Origin: Halomonas gemina
Lineage (GTDB): Bacteria; Pseudomonadota; Gammaproteobacteria; Pseudomonadales; Halomonadaceae
Reading direction: 5' to 3'
Assembly: GCF_023554995.1 (NCBI RefSeq)
Contig: NZ_JAMJPK010000003.1
Coordinates: 496,001-560,000, forward strand
Length of the DNA: 64,000 nucleotides
In this document: positions 20,133 through 29,327 of the stretch, piece by piece
Numbering within the stretch: position 1 is the first letter of the stretch
Layout of the letters: every line of letters starts with the position of its first letter
The notes under the pieces: model-generated
Seen by the model: the letters and a program-made list of their open reading frames with translations, nothing else
Database searches by the model: none
What the model was told of the DNA's origin: nothing
Made by a program: the position numbers and the translations under genes

Positions 20133-21005
20133 TCAATCCGCGGATGCCACCGGCGAGAGCTGCTCGCGGATCAACTCGGCCAGGCGCCGGGCCGGCTCGG
20201 TGGGCCGCCGCGCGGCCCGGTGCAGGGCCAGCTCCACGGCGGGCAGCGGCGGCAGGCCGCTCGACTCGTCCAGGGCGCGCAGCTGCGGCGTCAGCATGCT
20301 GCGGGTCACCACCACGATGGCCAGCCCCGCTTGCACCACCGGCCCCAGGCCGACCATCGACTGGCTCATGTAGGCCACCCGCCAGTCGCGGCCGGCGGCG
20401 GCCAGCGCCTGCTCGGCCACCTCGCGGAAGAGGTCGGCCCCGGGGGAGTAGAGCCCCAGGGGCAGCGGGTCGGTCAGCGCGGGCTGGTGCTGCAGCCCCA
20501 CCGCCCAGGCCAGCGGCTCGCGGCGAATCATCTCGCCGCCGGGCGAATTGCGCTGGCGGGTGACCAGCGCCAGGTCCAGCTCGTCGGCGCGCACTCGCTC
20601 CATCAGGTGGGCGCTGGTGCCGCAGGTCACCTGCAGGCCCACCTCGGGGTAGAGCTGGTGGAACCAGGAGAACACCGAGGTGAGCAGGCTGGCGTAGTCC
20701 TCGGGAATCCCCAGGTTCAGCTCACCGGTGACGCGTCGAGCCCGCATGTCGGCCAGGGCCTCGTCATTGAGCGCCAGCAGCCGGCGGGCATGGCCCAGCA
20801 GGCGATCCCCCTCGGCGGTAAAGCGCAGGCGGCGACCTTCCCGCTCGTGCAGGGAGACGCCCAGCGCGCCCTCCAGGCGCTGCAGCTGCATGCTGACGGT
20901 GGACTGGGTATAGGCCAGGCGCCGCGCGGCAGCGGTGACGCTGCCGGTATCGGCGACGGCCACCAGGGTGCGCAGCAGGGCGAGATCGAGGGTCGGGGCA
21001 CGCAT
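20133..21005 (-). CDS. LysR-family regulator, divergent from DMT exporter
   Basis: A 290-residue LysR regulator: HTH region LALLRTLVAVADTGSVTAAA, RRLAYTQSTVSMQLQRLE, then a substrate-binding domain starting with GELNLGIPEDYASLLTSV. ATG 21005 gives the normal family start; a TTG at 21038 would add 11 residues and is less likely. It is transcribed away from the DMT transporter gene, which begins 122 bp away; the AT-richer gap between them should hold the operator. The likely role is control of that exporter in response to its substrate (inference). Confidence 0.87.
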   Translation of the reverse strand: MRAPTLDLALLRTLVAVADTGSVTAAARRLAYTQSTVSMQLQRLEGALGVSLHEREGRRLRFTAEGDRLLGHARRLLALNDEALADMRARRVTGELNLGIPEDYASLLTSVFSWFHQLYPEVGLQVTCGTSAHLMERVRADELDLALVTRQRNSPGGEMIRREPLAWAVGLQHQPALTDPLPLGLYSPGADLFREVAEQALAAAGRDWRVAYMSQSMVGLGPVVQAGLAIVVVTRSMLTPQLRALDESSGLPPLPAVELALHRAARRPTEPARRLAELIREQLSPVASAD

Positions 21006-21127
21006 CAAACCATCACCAGTCTTGATGAATGGGATCAATAAAGATCGTTATCGTGATGAATATGGCATGGATAGCATGGCGGCACCATCCACCCGCACTC
21101 GTCCATACGATATCGGAGGCCATGACC

Positions 21128-22012
21128 ATGCAGCTCCATACCTCTCGGCTCATTCGCGCCCCCTGGCTCGGCGGCAGCGCCGCCGCCCTGGCGGTGGTGC
21201 TCTGGGCATTGGTACCGCTGCTGGTTGCCCAGGCGGGCGAGCTGCCGCCGCTGCGCCTCTCGGCCCAGGCGCTGCTGGCCGGGGCGCTCGGCACCCTGCC
21301 CATGGCACGGCGTGGCCAGCGCCGCGGCGCGAGGCTCTCCCGGGGCCATGGCGTTGTGGTCCATGCCGGGGTACCGCTGCTGATGGCCGGGGCGGTGGGG
21401 GCCTGCTTCGCCAGCTTCTCCCTGGCGCCCCCCGCAGAGGCCGCGCTGCTTACCTACACCTGGCCGGTGCTGTTCCTGCTGGCGAGCCGCTGGCTGGCGC
21501 TGGGGCGCCTGCCGCTCGCCACCCTCGGCGGGGCCCTGCTGGCGTTCTCGGGCGCCGCGCTGCTGGTCGCGCCCCAGGTCCTGGCAGGCGGATTCTCCGG
21601 TGCCTGGGGCGGCTACGGGCTGGCGCTGGTGGCGGCGCTGTGCTGGGCGCTCTACTCGCTGGCCTGCCAGGTCCCGGGCTGGCGTCTCGGCGAACGCATG
21701 CCGCACCTGCTGCTCACGGCCAGCGTCATGACCGGTGTCGCCAGCCTGGTGCTGGAGGGGGTCAGCGAACTGCCCTCGCCCCCGGCACTGCTGGCCACCG
21801 CGGCCCTGGGCCTGGGCCCCTACGGCATCGCCATGCTCGCCTGGGACCGCGCCATGCGCGACCCGCAAGCACGGCGGGTCGGCAACCTGGCCCACGCCGT
21901 ACCGGTACTCGCCACGCTGTTCCTGGTGCTGGCCGGGATCACCACGCCGGACTGGCGGCTGCCGGTGGCGGCGGTACTGGTGCTCGCCGGCAGCATGACC
22001 GCTTCCCGCTGA
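21128..22012 (+). CDS. DMT-superfamily (EamA) transporter
   Basis: A 294-residue inner-membrane protein with about ten hydrophobic helices in two EamA repeats (about 10-135 and 150-290), the drug/metabolite exporter architecture. The second repeat opens GYGLALVAALCWALYSLACQ, the aromatic-rich signature. ATG 21128 sits eight bases after GGAGG; ATG 21122 is only two bases from it. The divergent LysR gene suggests substrate-induced export, often of amino acids or related metabolites. Substrate cannot be read from sequence. Confidence 0.85.
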   Translation: MQLHTSRLIRAPWLGGSAAALAVVLWALVPLLVAQAGELPPLRLSAQALLAGALGTLPMARRGQRRGARLSRGHGVVVHAGVPLLMAGAVGACFASFSLAPPAEAALLTYTWPVLFLLASRWLALGRLPLATLGGALLAFSGAALLVAPQVLAGGFSGAWGGYGLALVAALCWALYSLACQVPGWRLGERMPHLLLTASVMTGVASLVLEGVSELPSPPALLATAALGLGPYGIAMLAWDRAMRDPQARRVGNLAHAVPVLATLFLVLAGITTPDWRLPVAAVLVLAGSMTASR

Positions 22013-22068
22013 CAGCGGGGCACGTTGCGATACACTCAAGGGAGAGTCGCTACCCTGGAGACCAGACG

Positions 22069-22575
22069 ATGAGCCGCGATCCCTCTTCCGATCACTACCT
22101 GGACCACTACCGCCCGCCCGGCAGCGACGCCCTGGGCCTGGTGCGCATCCATGCCAGCGCCACCGGCATCACCGGGATCGAGTTCGTCGAGAGGGCCGAC
22201 GTCCCCGCACGGCCGAACGCGCTGACCGAGCGCGCCCGGGAGCAGCTGGCGGACTACTTCGCCGGGGCCCGCCATGACTTCGACCTGCCGCTATCGCCGA
22301 CCGGCACCGACTTCCAGCAGCGGGTCTGGGCGGCCCTCGCCACCATCCCCTTCGGCGAGACGCGCAACTACGCCGAGATCGCCGAGCAGCTGCGCTGCAA
22401 GGGCGGCCAGCGCGCGGTGGGCGCCGCCAACGCGAAGAATCCCCTCGCCATCGTGGTGCCCTGCCACCGGGTGATCGGCAGCGACGGTCGCCTGACCGGC
22501 TATGCCGGCGGCCTGGGGCGCAAGCAGTGGCTGCTCGCCCACGAGGCGGGAGAGGTCCCGCTGGGGCTGCTTTGA
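22069..22575 (+). CDS. ogt: Methylated-DNA-protein cysteine methyltransferase
   Basis: A 168-residue O6-alkylguanine-DNA alkyltransferase. The acceptor Cys132 is in IVVPCHRVIG; the DNA-binding helix is QRAVGAANAKNP, and GYAGGLGRKQWLL follows, all in normal spacing. The protein transfers alkyl groups from guanine O6 onto itself in a suicide reaction. There is no AraC (Ada) domain, so it is the Ogt form. CTGGAG lies nine bases before ATG 22069. Its neighbours give no functional link. Confidence 0.93.
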   Translation: MSRDPSSDHYLDHYRPPGSDALGLVRIHASATGITGIEFVERADVPARPNALTERAREQLADYFAGARHDFDLPLSPTGTDFQQRVWAALATIPFGETRNYAEIAEQLRCKGGQRAVGAANAKNPLAIVVPCHRVIGSDGRLTGYAGGLGRKQWLLAHEAGEVPLGLL

Positions 22576-22626
22576 AGCAGAGGAAAGCGTCCGGCCGGGG
22601 TGATTTCCGCGGGTCGACCGTCGCCG

Positions 22627-23298
22627 TCAGACGGCGTCGAGCTGGGCCCCGAAGTGGCGCACGCTGGAGACGAAGTCGCTGAAGCGCTCGCCCTGGATCA
22701 CCACGTGTTCGCGCAGCAGGCGTTCCGCCTCCTCGGCGTCGCCATGCTCGATGGCTGCGAGGATCTCGCGATGCTCATCCAGGGAACGGCCCATGCGCTT
22801 GCGGACCTGCAGCTGCAGGCGGCGATAGGGCTTGAGGCGCTGCTTGAGCTGGCGCGCCTCCTCGGCCAGGAAGCCGTTGTGGCTGGCCGCGTAGATGGCA
22901 TGGTGGAAGCCCTCGTTCTCGTAGTAGTACTCGTCGGTGTCGCCGGCCTCGGCCGCGGCCTCGCAGCGCACCAGGGCCTCGCGCAGGGCACCGAGTTCCT
23001 CCTCGGTGATGCGCCGCGCGGCGAGGCGTCCGCACATGCCCTCCAGCTCCGCCATCACCTCGAACATCTCGACCAGCTGGTCGAGGCCCACCCGGGCGAC
23101 GAAGGTGCCCTTCTTCGGCGTCACCGTCACCAGGCCGCTGGCCACCAGCTGCTGGATGGCCTCGCGTACCGGGGTGCGCGACACCTCGAAGTCGCGGCAC
23201 AGGGCCTCGGGGTCGAGGCGCTCGCCGGGCGCCCGGCGGCCATTGATGATGTCGTCCTCCAGGGCATCCCGGAGCCGCTGGGCGTTGGAGCGTTTCAT
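22627..23298 (-). CDS. matR: GntR/FCD regulator of the malonate operon
   Basis: A 223-residue GntR-family repressor: winged helix in residues 5-70 (LCRDFEVSRTPVREAIQQL, VTPKKGTFVA) and an all-helical FCD ligand domain with metal-binding His positions (EGFHHAIY, LDEHREIL). It is divergent from matPQMAB; a perfect 14-bp palindrome of the type bound by FCD regulators overlaps the matP promoter. By analogy to rhizobial MatR, malonate or malonyl-CoA would relieve repression. AAGGAGG precedes its ATG. Confidence 0.85.
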   Translation of the reverse strand: MKRSNAQRLRDALEDDIINGRRAPGERLDPEALCRDFEVSRTPVREAIQQLVASGLVTVTPKKGTFVARVGLDQLVEMFEVMAELEGMCGRLAARRITEEELGALREALVRCEAAAEAGDTDEYYYENEGFHHAIYAASHNGFLAEEARQLKQRLKPYRRLQLQVRKRMGRSLDEHREILAAIEHGDAEEAERLLREHVVIQGERFSDFVSSVRHFGAQLDAV

Positions 23299-23376
23299 GC
23301 GGTTTTCCCCCTCCTTCCCTGCGCCGGCTCGACGCTGAACGCGGCAGGGCTTCCACCTTTGTCTAGCCCGACCAAA

Positions 23377-23417
23377 TTGACACTAGTATAGCCATGGGTC
23401 TATTGATGTATACATCA
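23377..23417 (+). promoter_or_regulatory. matP promoter with overlapping GntR operator
   Basis: A perfect -35 hexamer TTGACA (23377-23382) is followed 18 bp later by TATTGA (23401-23406). The perfect palindrome TGATGTATACATCA (23404-23417) overlaps the -10 and start region, where a repressor would block transcription. The central GTATAC is common in FCD-type GntR operators. Confidence 0.75.
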
Positions 23418-23441
23418 GCGAAGCTGATGGACATTTCATTT

Positions 23442-23486
23442 CACAACAACTCGATCCACAACAACTCAATCCACAACAACAATGTC
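23442..23486 (+). repeat. Three 15-nt CA-rich direct repeats in the matP leader
   Basis: CACAACAACTCGATC, CACAACAACTCAATC and CACAACAACAATGTC follow one another without gaps and end 12 bases before the matP ATG. They form an unstructured CA-rich leader, ahead of the GGAG ribosome-binding site. Such leaders can raise translation or serve as small-RNA target sites. Confidence 0.8.
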
Positions 23487-23498
23487 TCTGGAGATGCC

Positions 23499-24500
23499 AT
23501 GAAACCCTCACTCACCCCCGTCGTGGCGGGCCTGGCCCTGGCCGCCCTCGCCGCAAGCTCCGTCGCCTCCGCCCAGACCGTGCTGCGCGCCTCCCACCAG
23601 TTCCCCGGGGGGCAGGGGGACGTGCGCGACGAGATGGTGCAGATGATGGCCGACAAGGTCGCCGAGGCCGACGTCGGCCTGGAGATCCAGGTCTATCCCG
23701 GCCAGTCGTTGTTCAAGGCCGACGAGCAGTGGGGCGCCCTGGTTCGCGGCCGCCTGGACATCACCGCGTTGCCGCTCGATTACGCCAGTGGCCGCCACCC
23801 GGAGTTCTCGGCGACCCTGATGCCCGGCCTGGTGCGAAACCACGAGCACGCCCAGCGCCTCAACGACTCCGAGTTCATGGACATGATCAAGGAGGTCATC
23901 CAGGAAGGCGGCGCCCGGGTACTGGCCGATGCCTGGCTCTCGGGGGCCTTCGCCTCCAGCCAGAACTGCATCACCTCGCCGGACACCGTGGAAGGCCAGA
24001 ACTTCCGCGCCGCCGGGCCCGCCTTCGAGCAGATGCTGGAGGCCGCCGGTGCCTCGATCGCCTCCATGCCTTCCTCGGAGATCTACACCGCCATGCAGAC
24101 CGGCGTGCTGGACGCCGCCAACACCTCCTCCATGTCCTTCGTCTCCTACCGCCTCTACGAGCAGGTGGACTGCCTGACCGAACCCGGCGAGCACGCCCTG
24201 TGGTTCATGTACGAGCCGATCCTGATCTCCGAGCAGGTCTGGCAGGAGCTCGACGAGGCGCAGCAGGAGGCGCTGATGTCGGCTAGCCAGGAGGCCGAGG
24301 ACTTCTTCGCCGCCGAGGCCGCCGCCATCGACCAGCAGATGGTCGACGTCTTCGAGGAGAACGGCGTCGAGGTGGTCAGCATGAGCGAGGCGGACTACAA
24401 CGCCTGGCTGGAGATCGCCAAGCAGAGCTCCTACAAGAACTTCGCCAATGATGTCGAGAACGGCCAGGCCCTGATCGACGCCGCCCTCGCGGTGGAATGA
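23499..24500 (+). CDS. matP: TRAP transporter substrate-binding protein (malonate)
   Basis: A 333-residue periplasmic DctP-family protein. The signal peptide ends near SVASAQ (about residue 26); the mature part opens TVLRASHQFPGGQGD and includes SSEIYTAMQTGVLDAANTSSMSF, the conserved ligand-loop region, plus LWFMYEPILIS. It captures the substrate and delivers it to MatQM. Context with malonyl-CoA synthetase and decarboxylase indicates malonate, as for MatPQM of Sinorhizobium. ATG 23499 is preceded by GGAG; the frame extends upstream through the repeats but without a ribosome site. Confidence 0.88.
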   Translation: MKPSLTPVVAGLALAALAASSVASAQTVLRASHQFPGGQGDVRDEMVQMMADKVAEADVGLEIQVYPGQSLFKADEQWGALVRGRLDITALPLDYASGRHPEFSATLMPGLVRNHEHAQRLNDSEFMDMIKEVIQEGGARVLADAWLSGAFASSQNCITSPDTVEGQNFRAAGPAFEQMLEAAGASIASMPSSEIYTAMQTGVLDAANTSSMSFVSYRLYEQVDCLTEPGEHALWFMYEPILISEQVWQELDEAQQEALMSASQEAEDFFAAEAAAIDQQMVDVFEENGVEVVSMSEADYNAWLEIAKQSSYKNFANDVENGQALIDAALAVE

Positions 24501-24576
24501 CGCCAACGCTCCGATCCACTCGTACCCGACCGGCCGCCCCTGCGAGGGCGGCCATCCCGTCATATCGGAGGGCCTC

Positions 24577-25095
24577 ATGGAACACTCCCGCACCGACGCC
24601 ACGACGCCCGGCGGGCTCGTCGGCGGCTATATACGCCTGATGGACAGGCTCTCTGGTGCCACCGCCTATCTCGCCGCGGCGCTATTCATCGCCGGGGTGG
24701 TCGTCGTGTGCCAGATGGTGTTCGTCCGCTACATCCTCGAGCAGAGCACCAGCTGGCAGACCGAGTTCACCGTCTTCTCCGTCACCGCGGCCATGCTGCT
24801 GGGCAGCCCCTATGTGCTGATGACCGGCGGCCATGTCGCCGTCACCGTGCTGCCCGACATGCTGTCAGGCTGGCCGCGCCGCCTCATGCGACTAGCCGCG
24901 TCCCTTGTCGGCCTCGGCTTCTGTGCCGCCCTGGCCTACGCCTCCTGGATCTATGTCGCCGAGGCCTGGCATGGCGGCTGGACCACCGGTTCCGTATGGA
25001 ACCCGCCCCTGTGGCCGGCCCTGCTGCCCATGGCCGTCGGCATCACCCTGCTGACGCTGCAGTACGTCGCCGAAATCCTGCGTGGGGAGGAGTGA
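24577..25095 (+). CDS. matQ: TRAP transporter small permease (DctQ type)
   Basis: A 172-residue membrane protein with four hydrophobic helices (about 28-50, 65-85, 100-122, 143-165), the DctQ fold. The conserved QTEFTVFSVTAAMLLGSPYV region is present. It bridges the binding protein and the large permease. GGAGGG precedes ATG 24577; the stop is two bases before matM, indicating translational coupling. Confidence 0.9.
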   Translation: MEHSRTDATTPGGLVGGYIRLMDRLSGATAYLAAALFIAGVVVVCQMVFVRYILEQSTSWQTEFTVFSVTAAMLLGSPYVLMTGGHVAVTVLPDMLSGWPRRLMRLAASLVGLGFCAALAYASWIYVAEAWHGGWTTGSVWNPPLWPALLPMAVGITLLTLQYVAEILRGEE

Positions 25096-25097
25096 GC

Positions 25098-26432
25098 ATG
25101 GATCCCGTAACTGCCGGCATTCTCGTCGCCATCGGCCTGATCGTGCTGATGGCCATCGGCACGCCGATCGCCTTCGCCCTGGGCGCCGTTTCCCTGATCG
25201 CCCTGGTCGCCGACCGCGGCATGGCGGAGCTGACCTATTTCGGCGAGACCTTCTTCGATCGCATTGCCGAGTTCGGCTTCGTCGCCATCCCGATGTTCAT
25301 CATGATGGGCGCCGCGGTGGCCTCGTCGCCCACCGGACGCGACCTCTATCGCTCGCTGGACCTGTGGCTCGGCAAGCTGCCGGGCGGCCTGGCGATCTCC
25401 AACATCGGCGCCTGCACCGTGTTCTCGGCACTATCCGGCTCGTCACCCGCCACCTGCGCGGCCATCGGCAAGATGGGCATCCCCGAGATGCGCAAGCGCG
25501 GCTATCCCGACGGCGTCGCCGCCGGCTGTATCGCCGCGGGCGGCACCCTGGGCATCCTGATCCCGCCCTCGGTGACCATGATCATCTACGGCATCTCCAC
25601 CGAGACCTCCATCGGCCGCCTGTTCATCGCCGGCGTGGTCCCCGGCTTCATGCTCGCCGGGCTGTTCATGGTCTGGACGCTGATCGCCTGCAAGCTGGCC
25701 GGCGGCTACGGTACTCCCATGGTCACGGCCACCGAGAGCATCAAGCGCAGCGTGCGCGAGAACGTCGACGCCAACCTCAAGGCGCTGGTGCGGGTGCTGC
25801 CCTTCCTGGCCGTGGTGCTCGGCATCCTCTTCGCCCTCTACGGCGGCGTGGCCACACCCTCGGAAGCCGCCGGCGTGGGCGCCTTCCTGTGCCTGGCGCT
25901 GGCCATCATCATCTACCGCATGTGGCAGGTGAAGCCCATCAAGCTGATCATGCGCGATTCGCTGCGCGAGAGCGTGATGATCATGCTGATCATCGCCGCC
26001 GCCGAGGTCTTCGCCTATGCGCTGTCGTCGCTGTTCATCACCCAGACCGTGGCCGGCGCCATCGCCGACCTGGAGGTCAACCGCTGGGTGCTGATGGGGG
26101 TCATCAACGTCTTCCTGCTGGTCGCCGGCTTCTTCCTGCCTCCGGTGGCGGTGATCGTGATGACGGCGCCGATCCTGCTGCCGATCATCCTCTCGGCCAA
26201 CTTCGATCCCTACTGGTTCGCGGTGATCCTGACCATCAACCTGGAGATCGGCCTGATCACGCCACCGGTGGGCCTCAACCTCTTCATCATCAACAGCATC
26301 GCGCCAGACATCTCGCTGCGTAACGTGCTGATGGGTAGCCTGCCCTATGCGCTGTGCATGGTGCTGGGGATCCTGCTGCTCTGCCTGTTCCCGGGACTGG
26401 CCCTGTGGCTACCCGACCTGCTCATGGGCTGA
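25098..26432 (+). CDS. matM: TRAP transporter large permease (DctM type)
   Basis: A 444-residue DctM-family protein with about 12 hydrophobic segments. Signatures include FVAIPMFIMMGAAVASS near the N-terminus, the GSSPATCAAIGKMGIPEM loop, GTLGILIPPSVTMIIYG, and ITPPVGLNLFIINSI near the C-terminus, which form the sodium-dependent transport core. With MatP and MatQ it makes a complete tripartite transporter, replacing the single-protein MatC carrier of classical mat operons. Confidence 0.93.
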   Translation: MDPVTAGILVAIGLIVLMAIGTPIAFALGAVSLIALVADRGMAELTYFGETFFDRIAEFGFVAIPMFIMMGAAVASSPTGRDLYRSLDLWLGKLPGGLAISNIGACTVFSALSGSSPATCAAIGKMGIPEMRKRGYPDGVAAGCIAAGGTLGILIPPSVTMIIYGISTETSIGRLFIAGVVPGFMLAGLFMVWTLIACKLAGGYGTPMVTATESIKRSVRENVDANLKALVRVLPFLAVVLGILFALYGGVATPSEAAGVGAFLCLALAIIIYRMWQVKPIKLIMRDSLRESVMIMLIIAAAEVFAYALSSLFITQTVAGAIADLEVNRWVLMGVINVFLLVAGFFLPPVAVIVMTAPILLPIILSANFDPYWFAVILTINLEIGLITPPVGLNLFIINSIAPDISLRNVLMGSLPYALCMVLGILLLCLFPGLALWLPDLLMG

Positions 26433-26448
26433 AGGAGACACCGCCATC

Positions 26449-27804
26449 ATGAACATGACCTTCCTGCAGGAGATGTTCCAGTCGATCACCCAGCGCGACG
26501 CCCTGCTGCGTCGCCGCCAGGGCGACGGGACGCCGCCGGACCACCGCCGCCTGGTGGAGGCTTGCCAGCGCCTGCTGGAGAGCGACGGCGAGGCCTCGAG
26601 CATCGCCCTGGCCAGCCGTGCCCTGGGCATGTACCAGCGCCTCGCGCCGGAGGAGCGGCAGCGCTTCTTCGAGCGGCTGGCCAGCGACTTCGCCGCCGAG
26701 CCGGCACAGATCGACGCGGCCTACGCGCGCTATGCCGAGCAGCGCGACAACGCCAGCCTGGAGGCGCTGTTCGAGGCCTGCGAGCCACGCCGCCAGGAGC
26801 TGATCCGCCGCCTCAACCTGACCAGCGGTGGCACCGTCGAGCTGGTGCACATGCGCGAGGACCTGCTCGGCCTACTGCGCGAGCAGCCCGAGCTCTCGGC
26901 CATCGACGCCGACTTCGCCCACCTGTTCGGCTCCTGGTTCAACCGCGGCTTCCTGATGCTCAAGCGCATCGACTGGGACACCCCGGCCTCCATACTGGAG
27001 AAGATCATCCGCTACGAGGCGGTGCACGAGATCCGCGACTGGGACGACCTGCGCCGCCGGCTGGACGCCCGCGACCGGCGCTGCTTCGCCTTCTTCCACC
27101 CGGCGATCGGCGACGACCCGCTGATCTTCGTGGAGGTGGCCCTGCACAAGGGGCTGCCGGCGCGCATCCAGCCGATACTGGCCGGCGAGGACAGCGGCGT
27201 GGAGGAGCCCGAGGAGGCGGACACCGCCGCCTTCTTCGGCATCAGCAACTGCCAGACCGGCCTGCGCGGCATCTCCTTCGGCAACTTCCTGATCAAGCAG
27301 GTGGTCCAGGAGCTCAAGCAGGAGCTGCCCCAGCTCAGGCACTTCGTCACCCTCTCGCCGGTGCCCGGCTTCGCCCAGTGGCTGGCCGAGCGGCGCGATG
27401 ACGAGACCCTGCCCGAGGCGGTGCGCGAGACCCTGGCCGAGCTGGAGACGCCGGCGTGGCACGAGGACGCCGAGCGGGCCGAGCGCCTCAGGGCGGTGCT
27501 CAAGCCGCTGGCCGCCCGCTACCTGGTCGACGAGAAGAACGCCCGCGGGCTGCCGCTCAACCCGGTGGCCCGCTTCCACCTGGGCAACGGCGCCGAGCTG
27601 CACCGCATCAACTGGCTGGGCGACGTCTCGAAGAAGGGCCTGAAGCAGGCCGCCGGCCTGATGGTCAACTACCTCTACGTGCTCGACGACATCGAGCGCA
27701 ACCACGAGAACTACACCGCCAACGCCACCGTGGCCCGCTCGAGCGAGGTCAAGGACCTCGCGCGCAAGGCCAGGAAGCTGGCCAAGGGAGAGACAAGCAA
27801 ATGA
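26449..27804 (+). CDS. matA: Malonyl-CoA decarboxylase
   Basis: A 451-residue enzyme that releases acetyl-CoA and CO2 from malonyl-CoA. The N-terminal helical domain covers about residues 1-145; the GNAT-like catalytic domain follows, with HFVTLSPVPGF carrying the conserved Ser303 and, near residue 385, FHLGNGAELHRINWLGD with the catalytic His. Length matches bacterial MatA. It overlaps matB by four bases (ATGA). GAAGGAGA lies upstream of ATG 26449; a second in-frame ATG is two codons on. Confidence 0.95.
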   Translation: MNMTFLQEMFQSITQRDALLRRRQGDGTPPDHRRLVEACQRLLESDGEASSIALASRALGMYQRLAPEERQRFFERLASDFAAEPAQIDAAYARYAEQRDNASLEALFEACEPRRQELIRRLNLTSGGTVELVHMREDLLGLLREQPELSAIDADFAHLFGSWFNRGFLMLKRIDWDTPASILEKIIRYEAVHEIRDWDDLRRRLDARDRRCFAFFHPAIGDDPLIFVEVALHKGLPARIQPILAGEDSGVEEPEEADTAAFFGISNCQTGLRGISFGNFLIKQVVQELKQELPQLRHFVTLSPVPGFAQWLAERRDDETLPEAVRETLAELETPAWHEDAERAERLRAVLKPLAARYLVDEKNARGLPLNPVARFHLGNGAELHRINWLGDVSKKGLKQAAGLMVNYLYVLDDIERNHENYTANATVARSSEVKDLARKARKLAKGETSK

Positions 27805-29318
27805 ACCAGAACCTTTTCGCCACCTTCGCCCGACGCATGCGCGAGCGCGGCGACGCCGACTTCATCACCACCCGCCAGGGCCGCGGCTACAGCCACGCCG
27901 AGGCCCTGGCCACCACCGAACGCCTGGCCGGTGCCCTGATCGAGCTGGGCGTGACGCCGGGCGACCGGGTGGCGGTGCAGGTCGACAAGAGCCCCGAGGC
28001 GATCCTGCTCTACCTGGCCAGCCTGCGCGTGGGCGGCGTCTACCTGCCGCTCAACACCGGCTACACCGGGGAGGAGATCCACTACTTCCTCGCCGATGCC
28101 GAGCCGGCACTGTTCGTCTGCCGCCCGGCGGATGCGGAGAACGCCCGCAGCATCGCCGCCGACACCGGCTGCCCGCAGGTCGCCACCCTGGGCACGGCGG
28201 CCGACGGCAGCCTGATGGAGGCGGCCGGGAACGCCACGCCCCACGACGCCATCGTCGAGCGCGACGACAACGACCTGGCGGCGATCCTCTACACCTCGGG
28301 CACCACCGGGCGCTCCAAGGGCGCCATGCTCACCCACCGCAACCTGGGCTCCAACGCCGCCACCCTGGCCGAGGCCTGGCATTTCAGCGAGGCGGACCGG
28401 CTGATCCATGCCCTGCCGATCTTCCACACCCACGGCCTCTTCGTGGCCTGCAACGTCACCCTGATGGCCGGTTCCAGCATGCTCTTCCTGCCGAAGTTCG
28501 ACGCCGACGTGATCTTCGAGGAGCTGCCCCGCGGCACGGTGCTGATGGGCGTGCCGACCTTCTACACCCGGCTTACGGCCGACGCGCGCCTGACGCCGGA
28601 GGTCACCGCCAACATGCGCCTGTTCGTCTCCGGCTCGGCGCCGCTGACCGCCGAGACCCACCGCGAGTTCGAGCAGAAGACCGGCCATGCCATCCTCGAG
28701 CGCTACGGCATGACCGAGACCAACATGAACCTCTCCAACCCCTACGACGGCGAGCGCCGCGCCGGCACCGTGGGCATGCCGCTGCCCGGCGTGGAGTACC
28801 GCATCACCGACCGCGAGACCCACGAGCCGGTGCCGAAGGGCGAGATCGGCATGCTCGAGATCCGCGGGCCCAACGTCTTCGTCGGCTACTGGCGGATGCC
28901 CGAGAAGACCCGCGAGGAGCTCCTCGAGGACGGCTTCTTCGTCACCGGCGACCTGGCGATGGTCGACGAACGCGGCTACGTGCATATCGTCGGCCGCGAC
29001 AAGGACCTGGTGATCTCCGGCGGCTACAACGTCTACCCCAAGGAGGTCGAGCAGGTGATCGACGAGCTGGAGGGGGTCCACGAATCGGCGGTGATCGGCC
29101 TGCCCCACTACGACCTGGGCGAGGGGGTGACCGCCGTGGTGGTGCCCGAGCCGGGGGCGAGCCTCGACGAGGCGCAAGTGCTCGACCACCTCCAGGGCCA
29201 GCTGGCCAAGTACAAGCAGCCCAAGCGGGTCTTCTTCGCCGACAGCCTGCCGCGCAACACCATGGGCAAGGTGCAGAAGAACCAGCTGCGCGACCAGTAC
29301 CAGGACACCTACCGCTGA
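27801..29318 (+). CDS. matB: Malonyl-CoA synthetase
   Basis: A 505-residue ANL-family acyl-CoA synthetase that joins malonate to CoA using ATP. The P-loop-like SGTTGRSKG is at residues 166-174; YGMTETN, TGDLAMVDERGYVHIVGRDKD and the C-terminal catalytic Lys region NTMGKVQKNQL are present. The pairing with MatA and a TRAP transporter identifies malonate (or methylmalonate) as the acid. The start codon overlaps the matA stop. Confidence 0.95.
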   Translation: MNQNLFATFARRMRERGDADFITTRQGRGYSHAEALATTERLAGALIELGVTPGDRVAVQVDKSPEAILLYLASLRVGGVYLPLNTGYTGEEIHYFLADAEPALFVCRPADAENARSIAADTGCPQVATLGTAADGSLMEAAGNATPHDAIVERDDNDLAAILYTSGTTGRSKGAMLTHRNLGSNAATLAEAWHFSEADRLIHALPIFHTHGLFVACNVTLMAGSSMLFLPKFDADVIFEELPRGTVLMGVPTFYTRLTADARLTPEVTANMRLFVSGSAPLTAETHREFEQKTGHAILERYGMTETNMNLSNPYDGERRAGTVGMPLPGVEYRITDRETHEPVPKGEIGMLEIRGPNVFVGYWRMPEKTREELLEDGFFVTGDLAMVDERGYVHIVGRDKDLVISGGYNVYPKEVEQVIDELEGVHESAVIGLPHYDLGEGVTAVVVPEPGASLDEAQVLDHLQGQLAKYKQPKRVFFADSLPRNTMGKVQKNQLRDQYQDTYR

Positions 29319-29327
29319 GGGGCAACC

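Noticed and set aside
23442..23486. Possible mini CRISPR from three 15-nt repeats
   Set aside because: The repeats are contiguous without spacers, in a leader, and no cas genes are present.
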